Shown here: positions 42,324-50,814 of the stretch, in pieces
Layout of the letters: each line of letters begins with the position of its first letter
Numbering within the stretch: the stretch's first letter is position 1
NCBI GenBank assembly: GCA_965243105.1
Contig: CBDEUC010000003.1
Span: forward strand, 2,232,001 to 2,296,000
Source of the DNA: WLWS01 sp965243105
GTDB taxonomy: Bacteria > Pseudomonadota > Gammaproteobacteria > Eutrophobiales > Eutrophobiaceae
DNA: 64,000 nt
Direction: 5' to 3'
The notes under the pieces: generated by a model
Databases searched by the model: none
Told to the model about the DNA's origin: nothing
The model's input: only the letters and a program-made list of their open reading frames with translations
Position numbers and translations under genes: made by a program

Positions 42324-44152
42324 TGGACCTGGAACAATTTCACTTTTTGAGGCCGATGTGGCTGGGACTGCTTCCAGTGTTAATTGCAGTGACCTGGTTG
42401 ATGGTAAAGAGACGGCTTGGAAACCGAAGCTGGGAAGCTGTATGCGATAGCCACCTGCTACCGCACATGCTGATTGGCGGCACTCGCCGTTCTCGAAGCC
42501 TGCCAATCATTCTTACTGCGCTATGCGGTACCCTCGCAATCATCTCCCTCGCTGGTCCTGTTTGGGAAAGGCTTCCACAACCTGTCTTTAACCGACAGAG
42601 CGCGCTTGTCATCGCGCTTGACCTTTCACGTTCAATGGATGCCAATGATATCTCGCCCAGTCGACTCGGACGCGCAAAGTTCAAGATTGCGGACATTCTT
42701 CGACAACACGGTGAAGGGCAGTTGGCCCTGCTGGTTTATGCTGCGGATGCATTTACCGTAACACCCCTTACCGACGACATTGAAACCATTAACTCCCAGT
42801 TACCTGCGCTCACTACTTCGATCATGCCGGCGCAGGGTAGTCGTCCCGACCTGGCGCTGCAAAAAGCGGAAGAGCTTTTAAAAGGTGCGGGGCATGCCAG
42901 CGGTAACATCCTGTTGATCAGCGACGAGATTGATAGCGCCGTAGCAGCACCTGTCGCCGAAGAACTGGAGTCCCAGGGATATCGAATTTTTGTGCTTGGT
43001 ATCGGTTCCCGGCACGGTGCACCGATCCTTAACGACGACGGAAGCTTTTTAAAGGATGCCAGTGGCGAAATTGTTATTCCCGTCCTCGAGGAGCAGGGTA
43101 TGCGACAAACGGCAGGTGCCGGCGGTGGCATATACAGGCAGATGACGACGGATGACGGCGATATAAACCTCCTGATGAAGGCCATGAGCAGCACACTGAA
43201 TGGTGAACAGGAGGTTTCAACGGAGTTTGAGACCGACACCTGGAGGGAGCAGGGGCCGTGGTTGCTATTGCTGTTGTTACCCCTGGCTGCCCTGTCGTTC
43301 AGGCGCGGTTACATGCTGGCAGTCTGTATACTGCTCTTGCCCGTTCCCAACAGGGTAGAAGCATTTGAGTGGGACAGCCTCTGGTTACGGGATGACCAAC
43401 GTGCACTCAGGGAACTCGAAAGTGGCAATACCGAGACTGCTGCTGCACTGTTTCGGGATCCGGCATGGAAAGGCGCGGCTCAATATCGTAATGGTCAATT
43501 TGACTCTACACTGGAGTCGCTCGATGCACTGGATGATCAGCTTTCCCTGTATAACAAGGGCAATGCCCTCGCGCGCCTGGGGCAATACGAAAAAGCCATA
43601 GAAAAATATGACGAGGTGCTGCGCCTGGAACCGGATCATGAAGATGCCCGTTACAACAAGGAATTGCTGGAGAAGGAACTGGAAAAACAGCAACAGCAGC
43701 AATCTGGCCAGAACCAGGATGATCAGCAGGACCAGGACCAGGAGCAGGAGCAGCAGCAAGAGCAGCAGGAACAACAGGGGAGTGATTCGCAGGGCGAAGA
43801 CCAGCAACAACAGGATGAACAACAATCCGACCAGGCAGGAAGCGGGGACAAAGACATGGAGAACAAGGATGATCAGGAGCAGGCGGAAGGACAGCCCGAG
43901 CCGCAAGAGGAACAGCAGGCGGACCAGGAATCGCAGCAGCCTGAGCCCGGGACCGAGGAAGAGAAAGAAGCGTCTGAGAAGGAAGCCCAGCTTGCCCAGG
44001 CACAGCAGGACGAGCAGAACGAGGAACAACGGGCAACTGAACAATGGCTTCGCCGCATCCCGGACGATCCGGCGGGCCTTCTACGAAGAAAGTTCCTGTA
44101 CCAGTACAAGCAGAGGCAGGGGCAGCAGGAACCAGGTAAAAAACAATGGTAA
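42323..44152 (+). CDS. VWA-TPR fusion protein, BatB/BatC-like
   Basis: The 609-aa protein joins two functions often separate. Residues 1-330 are a BatB-type VWA membrane protein (MIDAS DLSRSMDAND; helices near 10-30, 55-80 and 305-335). Residues about 350-450 contain TPR repeats (YNKGNALARLGQYEKAIEKYDEVLRLEPDHEDARYN). Residues about 455-590 are a very Gln/Glu-rich low-complexity tail. The tail probably lies in the periplasm; its length may vary. BatC is normally a TPR protein, hence the fusion call. It overlaps batA by one base and batD by 7 nt. Confidence 0.88.
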   Translation: MDLEQFHFLRPMWLGLLPVLIAVTWLMVKRRLGNRSWEAVCDSHLLPHMLIGGTRRSRSLPIILTALCGTLAIISLAGPVWERLPQPVFNRQSALVIALDLSRSMDANDISPSRLGRAKFKIADILRQHGEGQLALLVYAADAFTVTPLTDDIETINSQLPALTTSIMPAQGSRPDLALQKAEELLKGAGHASGNILLISDEIDSAVAAPVAEELESQGYRIFVLGIGSRHGAPILNDDGSFLKDASGEIVIPVLEEQGMRQTAGAGGGIYRQMTTDDGDINLLMKAMSSTLNGEQEVSTEFETDTWREQGPWLLLLLLPLAALSFRRGYMLAVCILLLPVPNRVEAFEWDSLWLRDDQRALRELESGNTETAAALFRDPAWKGAAQYRNGQFDSTLESLDALDDQLSLYNKGNALARLGQYEKAIEKYDEVLRLEPDHEDARYNKELLEKELEKQQQQQSGQNQDDQQDQDQEQEQQQEQQEQQGSDSQGEDQQQQDEQQSDQAGSGDKDMENKDDQEQAEGQPEPQEEQQADQESQQPEPGTEEEKEASEKEAQLAQAQQDEQNEEQRATEQWLRRIPDDPAGLLRRKFLYQYKQRQGQQEPGKKQW

Positions 44153-45880
44153 AGATTTCGACAAAAACTTTTTTCCAGGGACTTGTTTCATTGATTATCC
44201 TGGTCCATGCCCAGCTACTACAGGCAACAACCATCACTGTCAAAACAGACAGGCAGGATGTGGGTTTAAATGAATCATTCGTGATGATTTTTGAAAGTGA
44301 TGGCTCGGTGGACGACGATCCGGATTTTTCGCCCCTGCAGAAGGATTTTCAGATCCTTTCCCGAAGCAGTAGCAGTAACATGAGTATTGTTAATGGAAAA
44401 ATCAGCTCCACCAAGACATGGAAACTAACAGCCCTTGCCCGGCGTGAAGGCAAGCTAGTTATTCCCCCTGTAAGTTTTGGCAAGGACCGTAGCCAGCCAT
44501 CATTTGTCAATGTCAAAAACCGGGCGGGGAAGCATTTCAAAGCCCGGTTCCGGTGAAGATATCTTTCTTGAAGTGGAAGTGAATGAGCCTTCACCTTATG
44601 TACAGGCAGAAGTCATATACACGGTACGTCTTTTTCTTTCCGTGGCAGTTTCCAATGCCAGTCTTACCGAAGTTCCACAAGTTAGCGCTGATGCAATTGT
44701 AGAGCGCATCGATGAAGACAAGCGCTACCAGGTTCGTCGTGCAGGCAAGAGATATGAAGTTATTGAAAGACGCTATGCAGTATATCCACTGGCCAGCGGA
44801 CGGGTATCTATTGAACCGGTGACATTCCAGGGACAAACAAGCCGAAGTGCATTTTCCATATTTGATCCTTTCGGGCCAGAGCCAAGAACGATAGTGGAGC
44901 GCTCTGAAAGTGTCAGTCTTGACGTCAGGCCGGTACCCGATTCCTTTCCGGGGCAAAACTGGTTGCCGGCAAAGCTGCTTTTATTGAATGAAACATGGTC
45001 AAAAGAACCACCCGTTTTCCAGGCCGGTGAACCCATCACGCGTACTCTTACACTTAATGCAAAGGGGCAGGTGGCCAGCCAGCTCCCGGTGCTCGATGAA
45101 TGGCAGGTTCCCGGGTTCAAGCTTTACCCCGATCAACCGGTTATGAATGACGAGAAAAAGGCGGACGGGACCACTGCCATACGCCAGGAAAAAACCGCCA
45201 TTATTCCTGAACAGGCCGGGAAATATACCTTGCCGGGAATAACAATACCCTGGTGGAACACGGAGAAAGACAGGCTGGAATACGCGGAATTACCGGCCCG
45301 CGAAGTGAATGTCCTGGCAGCGGCTGGCGCCTCGGCCATACAGGACCCCGTGGCAATTGCACCACGGCTCGATCCCCTGCAGGTAGAAGAGCCAGCTGCA
45401 ATGGACCCAGCGCTAAGCCCGGCGACAGCAGGGGTTGAAGGTTTTTTCTGGAGAGGGCTGAGTGCCGGCCTGGCCCTGCTCTGGGTGCTCACCCTGTTTC
45501 TGTGGTGGAAACAAACAGGGAAATCTTCACCCCGCGAGGAAGTCAATGAACGTGTACTAAAATCCCGTACAGTAATTGCCGATTTAAAGACAGCGTGTGC
45601 AGGGAACGACCCTGCTGCGACGAAACAGGCCCTGCTGGCCTGGGCGAAGTTGTGCTGGGGTCACAATGCGCCTGCAAGTCTAGGCGCTATAGCAGGGCAT
45701 TGCCCCGCGGCGCTGGCAGACGAGATAGCAAAGCTGAATAACAGCCTGTACTCGAAGGATGGTGGTGACTGGCAGGGTGCGGCGTTGTGGAAGCTTTTTA
45801 ACGACTACCTGGACGCCAGCAAAGACAAGATCACAGAGCACGCCGGTGACTTGAAGCCGCTTTACAAGATCCAGCATTAG
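44146..45880 (+). pseudogene. batD: BatD-like protein, frameshifted at an A5 run
   Basis: Two frames together encode BatD: a signal peptide (MVKISTKTFFQGLVSLIILVHAQLLQATT) and beta domains, with the first frame stopping at 44556. The second frame continues from SGEDIFLEVEVNEPSPYVQAEVIYTVRL to the C-terminal membrane helix (about 440 aa further) and stops at 45880. Joining the frames after dropping one A of the AAAAA run at 44515-44519 gives a perfect BatD sequence (VKTGRGSISKPGSGED). So one A has been gained, in the genome or in the assembly. Translation could only be restored by slippage at the run. If real, the complex would lack most of BatD. Confidence 0.85.
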
Positions 45881-45890
45881 CCCGGGTTAT

Positions 45891-46271
45891 TTATTGTTTT
45901 AGCAGTGCCAGTAGCATTATTGCCCAGCCGAGGATAAACGCCAGTCCGCCAAGCGGGGTAATCATGCCAAGCCAGCGCAGGTTACTCAGGGCCAACGCGT
46001 AGAGGCTACCACTGAACAGGATTATGCCCGCCAGCAGGAGCAGACCAGACCATCGAAGCAGACTGGATGCTGGCAGGTGAAGTGCCAGGATACCAACTAC
46101 CAGTAGCCCGAGCGCATGGTAGAAATGGTACTGCGTGGCTGTCTGGTATACCTGCATCATGTTTTCGTCCAGCCTGTGTTTCAGCGCATGGGCACCAAAG
46201 GCTCCGAGCACAACCGCCAGGGCAGAATTAAAACTTCCCAGGATAAGTAATAACCTTGCTGTATCGTTCAC
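45891..46271 (-). CDS. DUF423 membrane protein
   Basis: The protein is about 126 aa with four transmembrane helices and the DUF423 pattern (LGSFNSALAVVLGAFGAHALK; LFSGSLYALAL; ITPLGGLAFILGW). The GTG start at 46271 is chosen because the family starts here and a GGGGAAA site lies upstream; a longer reading frame would overlap the GST gene. Function unknown. It is the last gene of the run 48222-45891 on the minus strand. Confidence 0.85.
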   Translation of the reverse strand: MNDTARLLLILGSFNSALAVVLGAFGAHALKHRLDENMMQVYQTATQYHFYHALGLLVVGILALHLPASSLLRWSGLLLLAGIILFSGSLYALALSNLRWLGMITPLGGLAFILGWAIMLLALLKQ

Positions 46272-46290
46272 CTGTTGTTTCCCCGGGATA

Positions 46291-46929
46291 TTATGCGGAG
46301 TAACTATCCCTGCCAGATACTTCTTCATGCCAGCGCCTTGCGTTCGCATGCGCGGGGTCGAGTCTAATCTTTACTGCACGGGCAAAGTCAATGGTACAAA
46401 GGGCCGTAATGTCGGCGATGGAAAAATTATCTCCGGCGACGTATGCCTGGTCTGCCATCAGGGCATCGAAGTTATCGAGAAAATCCAGGAACCTGTTCCG
46501 GCTGCGCTCGGTTAATTCGGGAATTGAAGGATACACCGCGGGTTGACCCGGAATCGCGCGTTCTGCAAAAAACGGCACGGCACTGCGAAACACATCAGCC
46601 AGTGGTGCCAGCCCATCGAACTCAATGTGTCTTTGCATGGATTCAATTTGCGCCTTTTCCAGCGGGGTATTGCCCATGAGTACTGGCTCGGGGTATAGCT
46701 CTTCCAGGTAACGGCAAATTGCTACTGTCTCATCAATTCGAGTACCGTCATCGAGTTCGAGTGTAGGAAGCAGGCCCCGGGGATTGATTGCCAGGTAATC
46801 CGCCTGCAGGTTTTCGCCCTCTGCAATGTTGATTTCAATCTTCTCGACATCACTGATCCCTTTTTCCGCCATGAATATCCTGACTCTTCGAGGGTTCGGA
46901 GCCATCTTCATGTCATATAGCTTCATCAC
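46291..46929 (-). CDS. Glutathione S-transferase family protein
   Basis: The 212-aa protein has an N-terminal thioredoxin-fold GST domain (KLYDMKMAPNPRRVRIFMAEKG; cis-Pro in GLLPTLELDDG; DETVAICRYLEELYPEP) and a helical C-terminal domain (about 90-205). Most proteobacterial members conjugate glutathione or act as peroxidases; the substrate cannot be told. A Met two codons earlier makes the start ambiguous. Confidence 0.9.
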   Translation of the reverse strand: MMKLYDMKMAPNPRRVRIFMAEKGISDVEKIEINIAEGENLQADYLAINPRGLLPTLELDDGTRIDETVAICRYLEELYPEPVLMGNTPLEKAQIESMQRHIEFDGLAPLADVFRSAVPFFAERAIPGQPAVYPSIPELTERSRNRFLDFLDNFDALMADQAYVAGDNFSIADITALCTIDFARAVKIRLDPAHANARRWHEEVSGRDSYSA

Positions 46930-46944
46930 GGGATCACCGACAGG

Positions 46945-47382
46945 TTATACATCGTGGTTCCAGTATTTTTGCATTTCATAGTACATAAATGACGCTGTCC
47001 AGGTAATCAGCACAAGGCCGGTCAGTGCTTCCAGCCCGGCAAGGAAGCGCAGGTCTCCAACCGGGACGATATCCCCGTAACCCAGTGTCGTGTAGGTAAT
47101 AAAGGAAAAGTAGGCACAATCTGCAAGAGTTATATGATCGACCCCGACAAGGTGGCCGAATTCACCGGACTTGATCATGAAGTAGTAAGCGAAGGTAAAC
47201 ATCCAGACTTCGAGGGTGTGTGCGACCAGTGCACCAAAAATTCCGATAGCTATGCGAAAGCGATAGCGGATTTTCATTCGGGGCATAAGACGTGAAAGAG
47301 AGGACAACATCTCAAAATGAATGATCACTGCCACGGAAATGACGAGGGTGTTTAATGCTATAACACTAATTATGCTAAGCAT
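46945..47382 (-). CDS. Two-helix ion channel protein
   Basis: The 145-aa protein has three hydrophobic segments, and in the pore region it has TTLGYGDIVPVG, a near-canonical potassium selectivity filter. The last helix follows (FLAGLEALTGLVLITWTASFMYY). No cytosolic regulatory domain is attached. It is a probable K+ channel; physiological role unknown. It lies 3 nt after the NUDIX-ATL gene and 15 nt before GST. Confidence 0.85.
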   Translation of the reverse strand: MLSIISVIALNTLVISVAVIIHFEMLSSLSRLMPRMKIRYRFRIAIGIFGALVAHTLEVWMFTFAYYFMIKSGEFGHLVGVDHITLADCAYFSFITYTTLGYGDIVPVGDLRFLAGLEALTGLVLITWTASFMYYEMQKYWNHDV

Positions 47383-47385
47383 GAC

Positions 47386-48222
47386 TTATGCGGGCCCCAT
47401 CCAGCGATACTTTTCCAGGTCTACCTTGCCCCTGTCATTAAACTCGATTCCTTCTTCTTCGAGTATAATACGCTGCAGCGCATGACCATCACTGCTGTTG
47501 CGCGTACTGATCTGTCCCTGGCTGTTAATCACGCGTTGCCAGGGCACATCGGATTCTTCATCCAGGGATGACATGGCATAACCCACTTGCCTCGCGCCAC
47601 AGCCCCCCAGGATTTTTGCAATTTGACCGTAAGTAGCAAGCTGCCCCTCGGGTATCTGGCAAACCAGTTCATCTATGCGCTGGTAAAGCTGGCTGCGCTG
47701 CTTTTTCTTCTGTAGCGCCTGGAAAAGACTTTTTTCCGGTGGGTTAAAGCCCTGTGAATTGAGCCAGTCCCTGAGAATATAACCGGTCGCTGAATCCCAG
47801 GTAAAAAGATCCCCTGCCTTGATATGCTTATAGCTGCGCAGTTCTTCATTGAGTTGAATCTTACCTTTCGCCCTGACGAAATATCCCATGATGATCTGGT
47901 TCATCCTGGCAAAAGGATAGATATCTATGAGCTCAGTATGCACTGCAGTCAGGCCAAGCTCTTCCTTTACTTCCCTGGCCGCACCTTCTGCGGCAGATTC
48001 CTTTTTTTCCAGGAACCCGGTTATCACCGAGAAGATATGGTCAGGCCAGGCATAGTTGTTGGCCAGTACTATGTCCCCCCTGTGTTCGACAACAACTGCG
48101 ACAACAGGAGTGGGGTTGTCCCAGTGTACAAATTCACAATCTTCGGCAGGACATGCCATGCGCATGGCATCACTCAAATAGTTTTCGACCAGCTCGGTGG
48201 TGCAAAGGGGGCAGAATTTCAT
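47386..48222 (-). CDS. NUDIX hydrolase fused to an alkyltransferase-like (ATL) domain
   Basis: The 278-aa protein has an N-terminal zinc ribbon (MKFCPLCTTELV..ACPAEDCEF) and a NUDIX domain (about residues 35-165; GFLEKKESAAEGAAREVKEELG). An ATL domain (about 185-275) completes it. The ATL part has the MGMT DNA-binding helix-turn-helix and RQVGYAMSS, but the active-site PCHRV is replaced by PWQRV (VPWQRVINSQGQIS), so it cannot transfer alkyl groups; ATLs bind alkylated guanine and call in excision repair. An upstream in-frame extension is rejected because the ATG at 48222 starts the zinc ribbon. The fusion may couple nucleotide-pool cleaning to damage sensing. Confidence 0.85.
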   Translation of the reverse strand: MKFCPLCTTELVENYLSDAMRMACPAEDCEFVHWDNPTPVVAVVVEHRGDIVLANNYAWPDHIFSVITGFLEKKESAAEGAAREVKEELGLTAVHTELIDIYPFARMNQIIMGYFVRAKGKIQLNEELRSYKHIKAGDLFTWDSATGYILRDWLNSQGFNPPEKSLFQALQKKKQRSQLYQRIDELVCQIPEGQLATYGQIAKILGGCGARQVGYAMSSLDEESDVPWQRVINSQGQISTRNSSDGHALQRIILEEEGIEFNDRGKVDLEKYRWMGPA

Positions 48223-48310
48223 AGCACCTATGATAAACCATCGACACTGAATCGCATGTTTAAATAACGGAATAATTGCCTGTTTCGAGCAATTACCGGA
48301 GAATTTGCCC

Positions 48311-49063
48311 ATGGAAACTTTTGTCTTGTCAGGATTTATTTTCCTTTTTGCCGGTGCCATCAAGGGCATGGTGGGCTTTGGATTCCCCCTTGTTGCGCTG
48401 GTACTCCTGACACTATTTATCGGTTTGCATGAAGCTCTTCCACTTACCATCCTGCCCTCTGTCATTACCAATATCTGGCAGGCGATAGATGGGGATCATT
48501 TTCGCGTAATTGTAAGGCGCATGTGGCTTTATTTCCTGGTAAGTGTAATGACCGTTCTACTTACCTCTTTCCTGCTCGTAACCGTCAATGTGAATTGGCT
48601 GACTGCCTTGCTCGGGTTGGTTCTGCTGGGATTCGCCCTGACGCGCTTCCTCGATTTTGAACCAAGCATCCCGGTGAAGTTTGAACCTGCTGCAAGCCTG
48701 GTCCTGGCGCCCCTGAATGGCTTTATTAGCGGGACAACAGGGGTCTACCTTGTGCCATCGCTGCTTTACATGAGGGCGATTGGTTTCAGAAGGGATGTGT
48801 TGATCCAGGCCATGGGTATATTTTTCATGATGTCATCAATCGCCCTGGCCGTGTCACTGAAAAGACATGAGCTTTTGTCCGCTGAAAATGCCATGGTATC
48901 CCTGGTCGTCCTTTTGCCGGCATTTGCCGGAATGTACCTTGGAAGACACGTTCGAAAAACCATCGATGCCGATAAATTCCAGCTTGTTTTTGACACATGC
49001 CTGGCGCTTCTGGGCGCCTATCTTCTTTGCCGCTCTGCATGGCTTTTACTTGTGGTCGGGTAA
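48311..49063 (+). CDS. TauE/SafE sulfite exporter family protein
   Basis: The protein is about 250 aa, with eight predicted transmembrane helices in two halves, each beginning with the family's glycine-rich loop (GAIKGMVGFGFPLVALVLL; NGFISGTTGVYLVPSLLYM). Members export sulfite, sulfoacetate or related anions. The start at 48311 is preferred over a TTG six bases before. It converges with DUF3291 and overlaps it by 18 nt. Linkage to the soxCD genes is weak, since they are 40 kb away. Confidence 0.88.
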   Translation: METFVLSGFIFLFAGAIKGMVGFGFPLVALVLLTLFIGLHEALPLTILPSVITNIWQAIDGDHFRVIVRRMWLYFLVSVMTVLLTSFLLVTVNVNWLTALLGLVLLGFALTRFLDFEPSIPVKFEPAASLVLAPLNGFISGTTGVYLVPSLLYMRAIGFRRDVLIQAMGIFFMMSSIALAVSLKRHELLSAENAMVSLVVLLPAFAGMYLGRHVRKTIDADKFQLVFDTCLALLGAYLLCRSAWLLLVVG

Positions 49064-49522
49064 CTCCAGGTGTTCCGCAGAAGGGGGGAAACTTTGACGA
49101 AAGCTGAAAGCGTAAGGGCTTTCAGCATTTTCCTGTAAATATACAAGCCGTCTTTCAGCCTCCTCGATAGAAGGCTCGGTGCCGGCCCTTATCCACCACA
49201 TGACCTGGTAGGCCTTGTCAAACTTGCTAAACCATTCTTTTTTTCTCTTCAGTATTTCAATGTGAAATGAATCATAGACAAATGACTTGAGCTGCTCGAC
49301 GCTTTCCCAGACAGACATGTTGACCAGCAGCATATCGTCATCAAATATGCGGATCGCCGTGGCATCCCCCTCGTCAGTCTGCAAGCGCCATACATAGCCG
49401 GGGCTGCCCTCTGCAATCTTGTTAACTCCTTCAAGGTTGTCGACGAAATCTTTCATTGCCGGGTCATCCATTGGCGTTCGCATTTGTGCGATATTGAGTT
49501 GTGCGAGATGAAATTTACTCAT
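49046..49522 (-). CDS. DUF3291 domain protein
   Basis: The 158-aa cytosolic protein begins FHLAQLNIAQMRTPMDDPAMKDFVDNL and includes MLLVNMSVWESVEQLKSFVYDSFHIEILKRKKEWF, the usual DUF3291 sequence, probably a ferredoxin-like fold of the ABM type. Function unknown; ABM folds bind small aromatics or haem. It ends inside the convergent TauE gene. Confidence 0.82.
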   Translation of the reverse strand: MSKFHLAQLNIAQMRTPMDDPAMKDFVDNLEGVNKIAEGSPGYVWRLQTDEGDATAIRIFDDDMLLVNMSVWESVEQLKSFVYDSFHIEILKRKKEWFSKFDKAYQVMWWIRAGTEPSIEEAERRLVYLQENAESPYAFSFRQSFPPSAEHLELPDHK

Positions 49523-49702
49523 GGTGGGACCAGTTTTTTAAATGTGATGATGTTATCAAGCTGGTAAACCTGAAGCAGCCGCCTTTTCCGGCACCGGATG
49601 CTTCTTTGCCCCTCCGCTGTGAGTTTTGACGATGTTCTATTAATACCATATTTGTTATATAGTTTTCTTCCAAACCTTGGAAAAAGCTTGAAAATAGACT
49701 CC

Positions 49703-50311
49703 ATGCCATTCCGCTTTCTCGTATTTTGCCTGTGTACCGTATTGCCAGTTATGCAGCCTGCCCATGCCGACATCTACAAGTACGTCGACAAGCATGGACG
49801 CGTTATCCTTACAGATAAGCCCAAAAACGAAAAATACAAGTTACTGGTTAAAACCTGGAAGGGATGGGAAGAGAAAAAAAGTAACATTGATTACGACAAG
49901 TTTACCCAGAACCAGAAGAAGTTCAGCTCCACCATTGACTACTACGCCAGCCAGTACGGACTGCCCAGGTCGCTTTTGCATGCCGTCATCACTGCAGAGT
50001 CTGCCTATGATCCAAACGCCATTTCCCGTGCTGGTGCTGTTGGCCTTATGCAATTGATGCCGGAAACGGCTCGTCGTTACGGTGTGAACAACCGGCGTAA
50101 TCCATCCTCGAACGTGAGTGGCGGTTCACGTTACCTCAGGGACCTGTTGAACATGTTCAACAATAACCTGGTGCTTGCCCTGGCAGCCTACAATGCAGGT
50201 GAAGGTGCGGTAAAACGACATGGCAACAAGGTGCCGCCGTACAAGGAGACCCGCAATTACGTCAAGAAAGTTATCGACTATTACCGCGAATATAAAAAGA
50301 ACATGAGCTAG
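49703..50311 (+). CDS. Lytic murein transglycosylase
   Basis: The protein is about 202 aa with a signal peptide (MPFRFLVFCLCTVLPVMQPAHA). A DUF4124-like segment (DIYKYVDKHGRVILTDKP) precedes the SLT domain (about residues 90-190; LPRSLLHAVITAESAYDPNAISRAGAVGLMQLMPETARRYG), whose Glu in TAESAYDP is catalytic. It cleaves peptidoglycan in the periplasm. The start at 49703 gives a proper signal; codons upstream are open but unlikely. It converges with the response regulator. Confidence 0.92.
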   Translation: MPFRFLVFCLCTVLPVMQPAHADIYKYVDKHGRVILTDKPKNEKYKLLVKTWKGWEEKKSNIDYDKFTQNQKKFSSTIDYYASQYGLPRSLLHAVITAESAYDPNAISRAGAVGLMQLMPETARRYGVNNRRNPSSNVSGGSRYLRDLLNMFNNNLVLALAAYNAGEGAVKRHGNKVPPYKETRNYVKKVIDYYREYKKNMS

Positions 50312-50319
50312 ATACGTAT

Positions 50320-50769
50320 TCAGCTGTAGTCGGGCAGGCTAACAACTGAAAACCAGAAGTGTTCAATAGCGTGGACGATTGAGACAAAGTCATTGAAGCC
50401 GACCGGTTTTTGAATATAACAATTTACGTTGAGGTCATAGGACTTCGCCACATCAGTTTCCGCCTCTGATGTAGTCAGCACGATAATGGGAATGGATTTT
50501 TTCTCGTTATCATCCTTGATGGCCTCGAGGAATTCCCTGCCATCCATTCTTGGCATGTTTAAATCAAGCAGGATTACATCTGGGCGCGGTGCATCCGTGT
50601 AGTCACCCGCACGATTGAGGAAATCCAGTGCCTCGAGGCCATCCCTGACGCGATGGACTTCGTTTCTAATCCTTCCATCACCCAGCGCTTCTTCTGCAAG
50701 AATGACGTCAGCATCGTTATCTTCTACAAGCAGGATTGTTGCAGGTACACCATTAAATTTCTTGGCCAT
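50320..50769 (-). CDS. Single-domain response regulator, Rcp1 type
   Basis: The 149-aa protein is a receiver domain only. The acidic pocket is VEDNDADVILA, the phosphorylation Asp is in VILLDLNMPRMDG (near residue 67) and the Lys is in IQKPVGFND. The Rcp1 class usually pairs with PAS or phytochrome histidine kinases. It follows the multi-PAS kinase by 45 nt on the same strand, so it is the likely receiver. No output domain is present, so the signal must pass to another protein. Confidence 0.93.
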   Translation of the reverse strand: MAKKFNGVPATILLVEDNDADVILAEEALGDGRIRNEVHRVRDGLEALDFLNRAGDYTDAPRPDVILLDLNMPRMDGREFLEAIKDDNEKKSIPIIVLTTSEAETDVAKSYDLNVNCYIQKPVGFNDFVSIVHAIEHFWFSVVSLPDYS

Positions 50770-50814
50770 TTTAGTTAAACCCAGTTATGTCTAATTTACT
50801 TGTCAATTATCTTA

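Noticed and set aside
43385..44243. Leu-rich and Arg/Ser-rich frames in the Gln/Glu-rich batBC tail
   Set aside because: CAG/GAG repeats read in other frames give such sequences; the main frame continues across with TPR motifs.
48223..48471. N-terminal extension of the NUDIX-ATL protein
   Set aside because: The ATG at 48222 starts a zinc ribbon and the upstream codons overlap the region before a divergent gene, with unlike composition.
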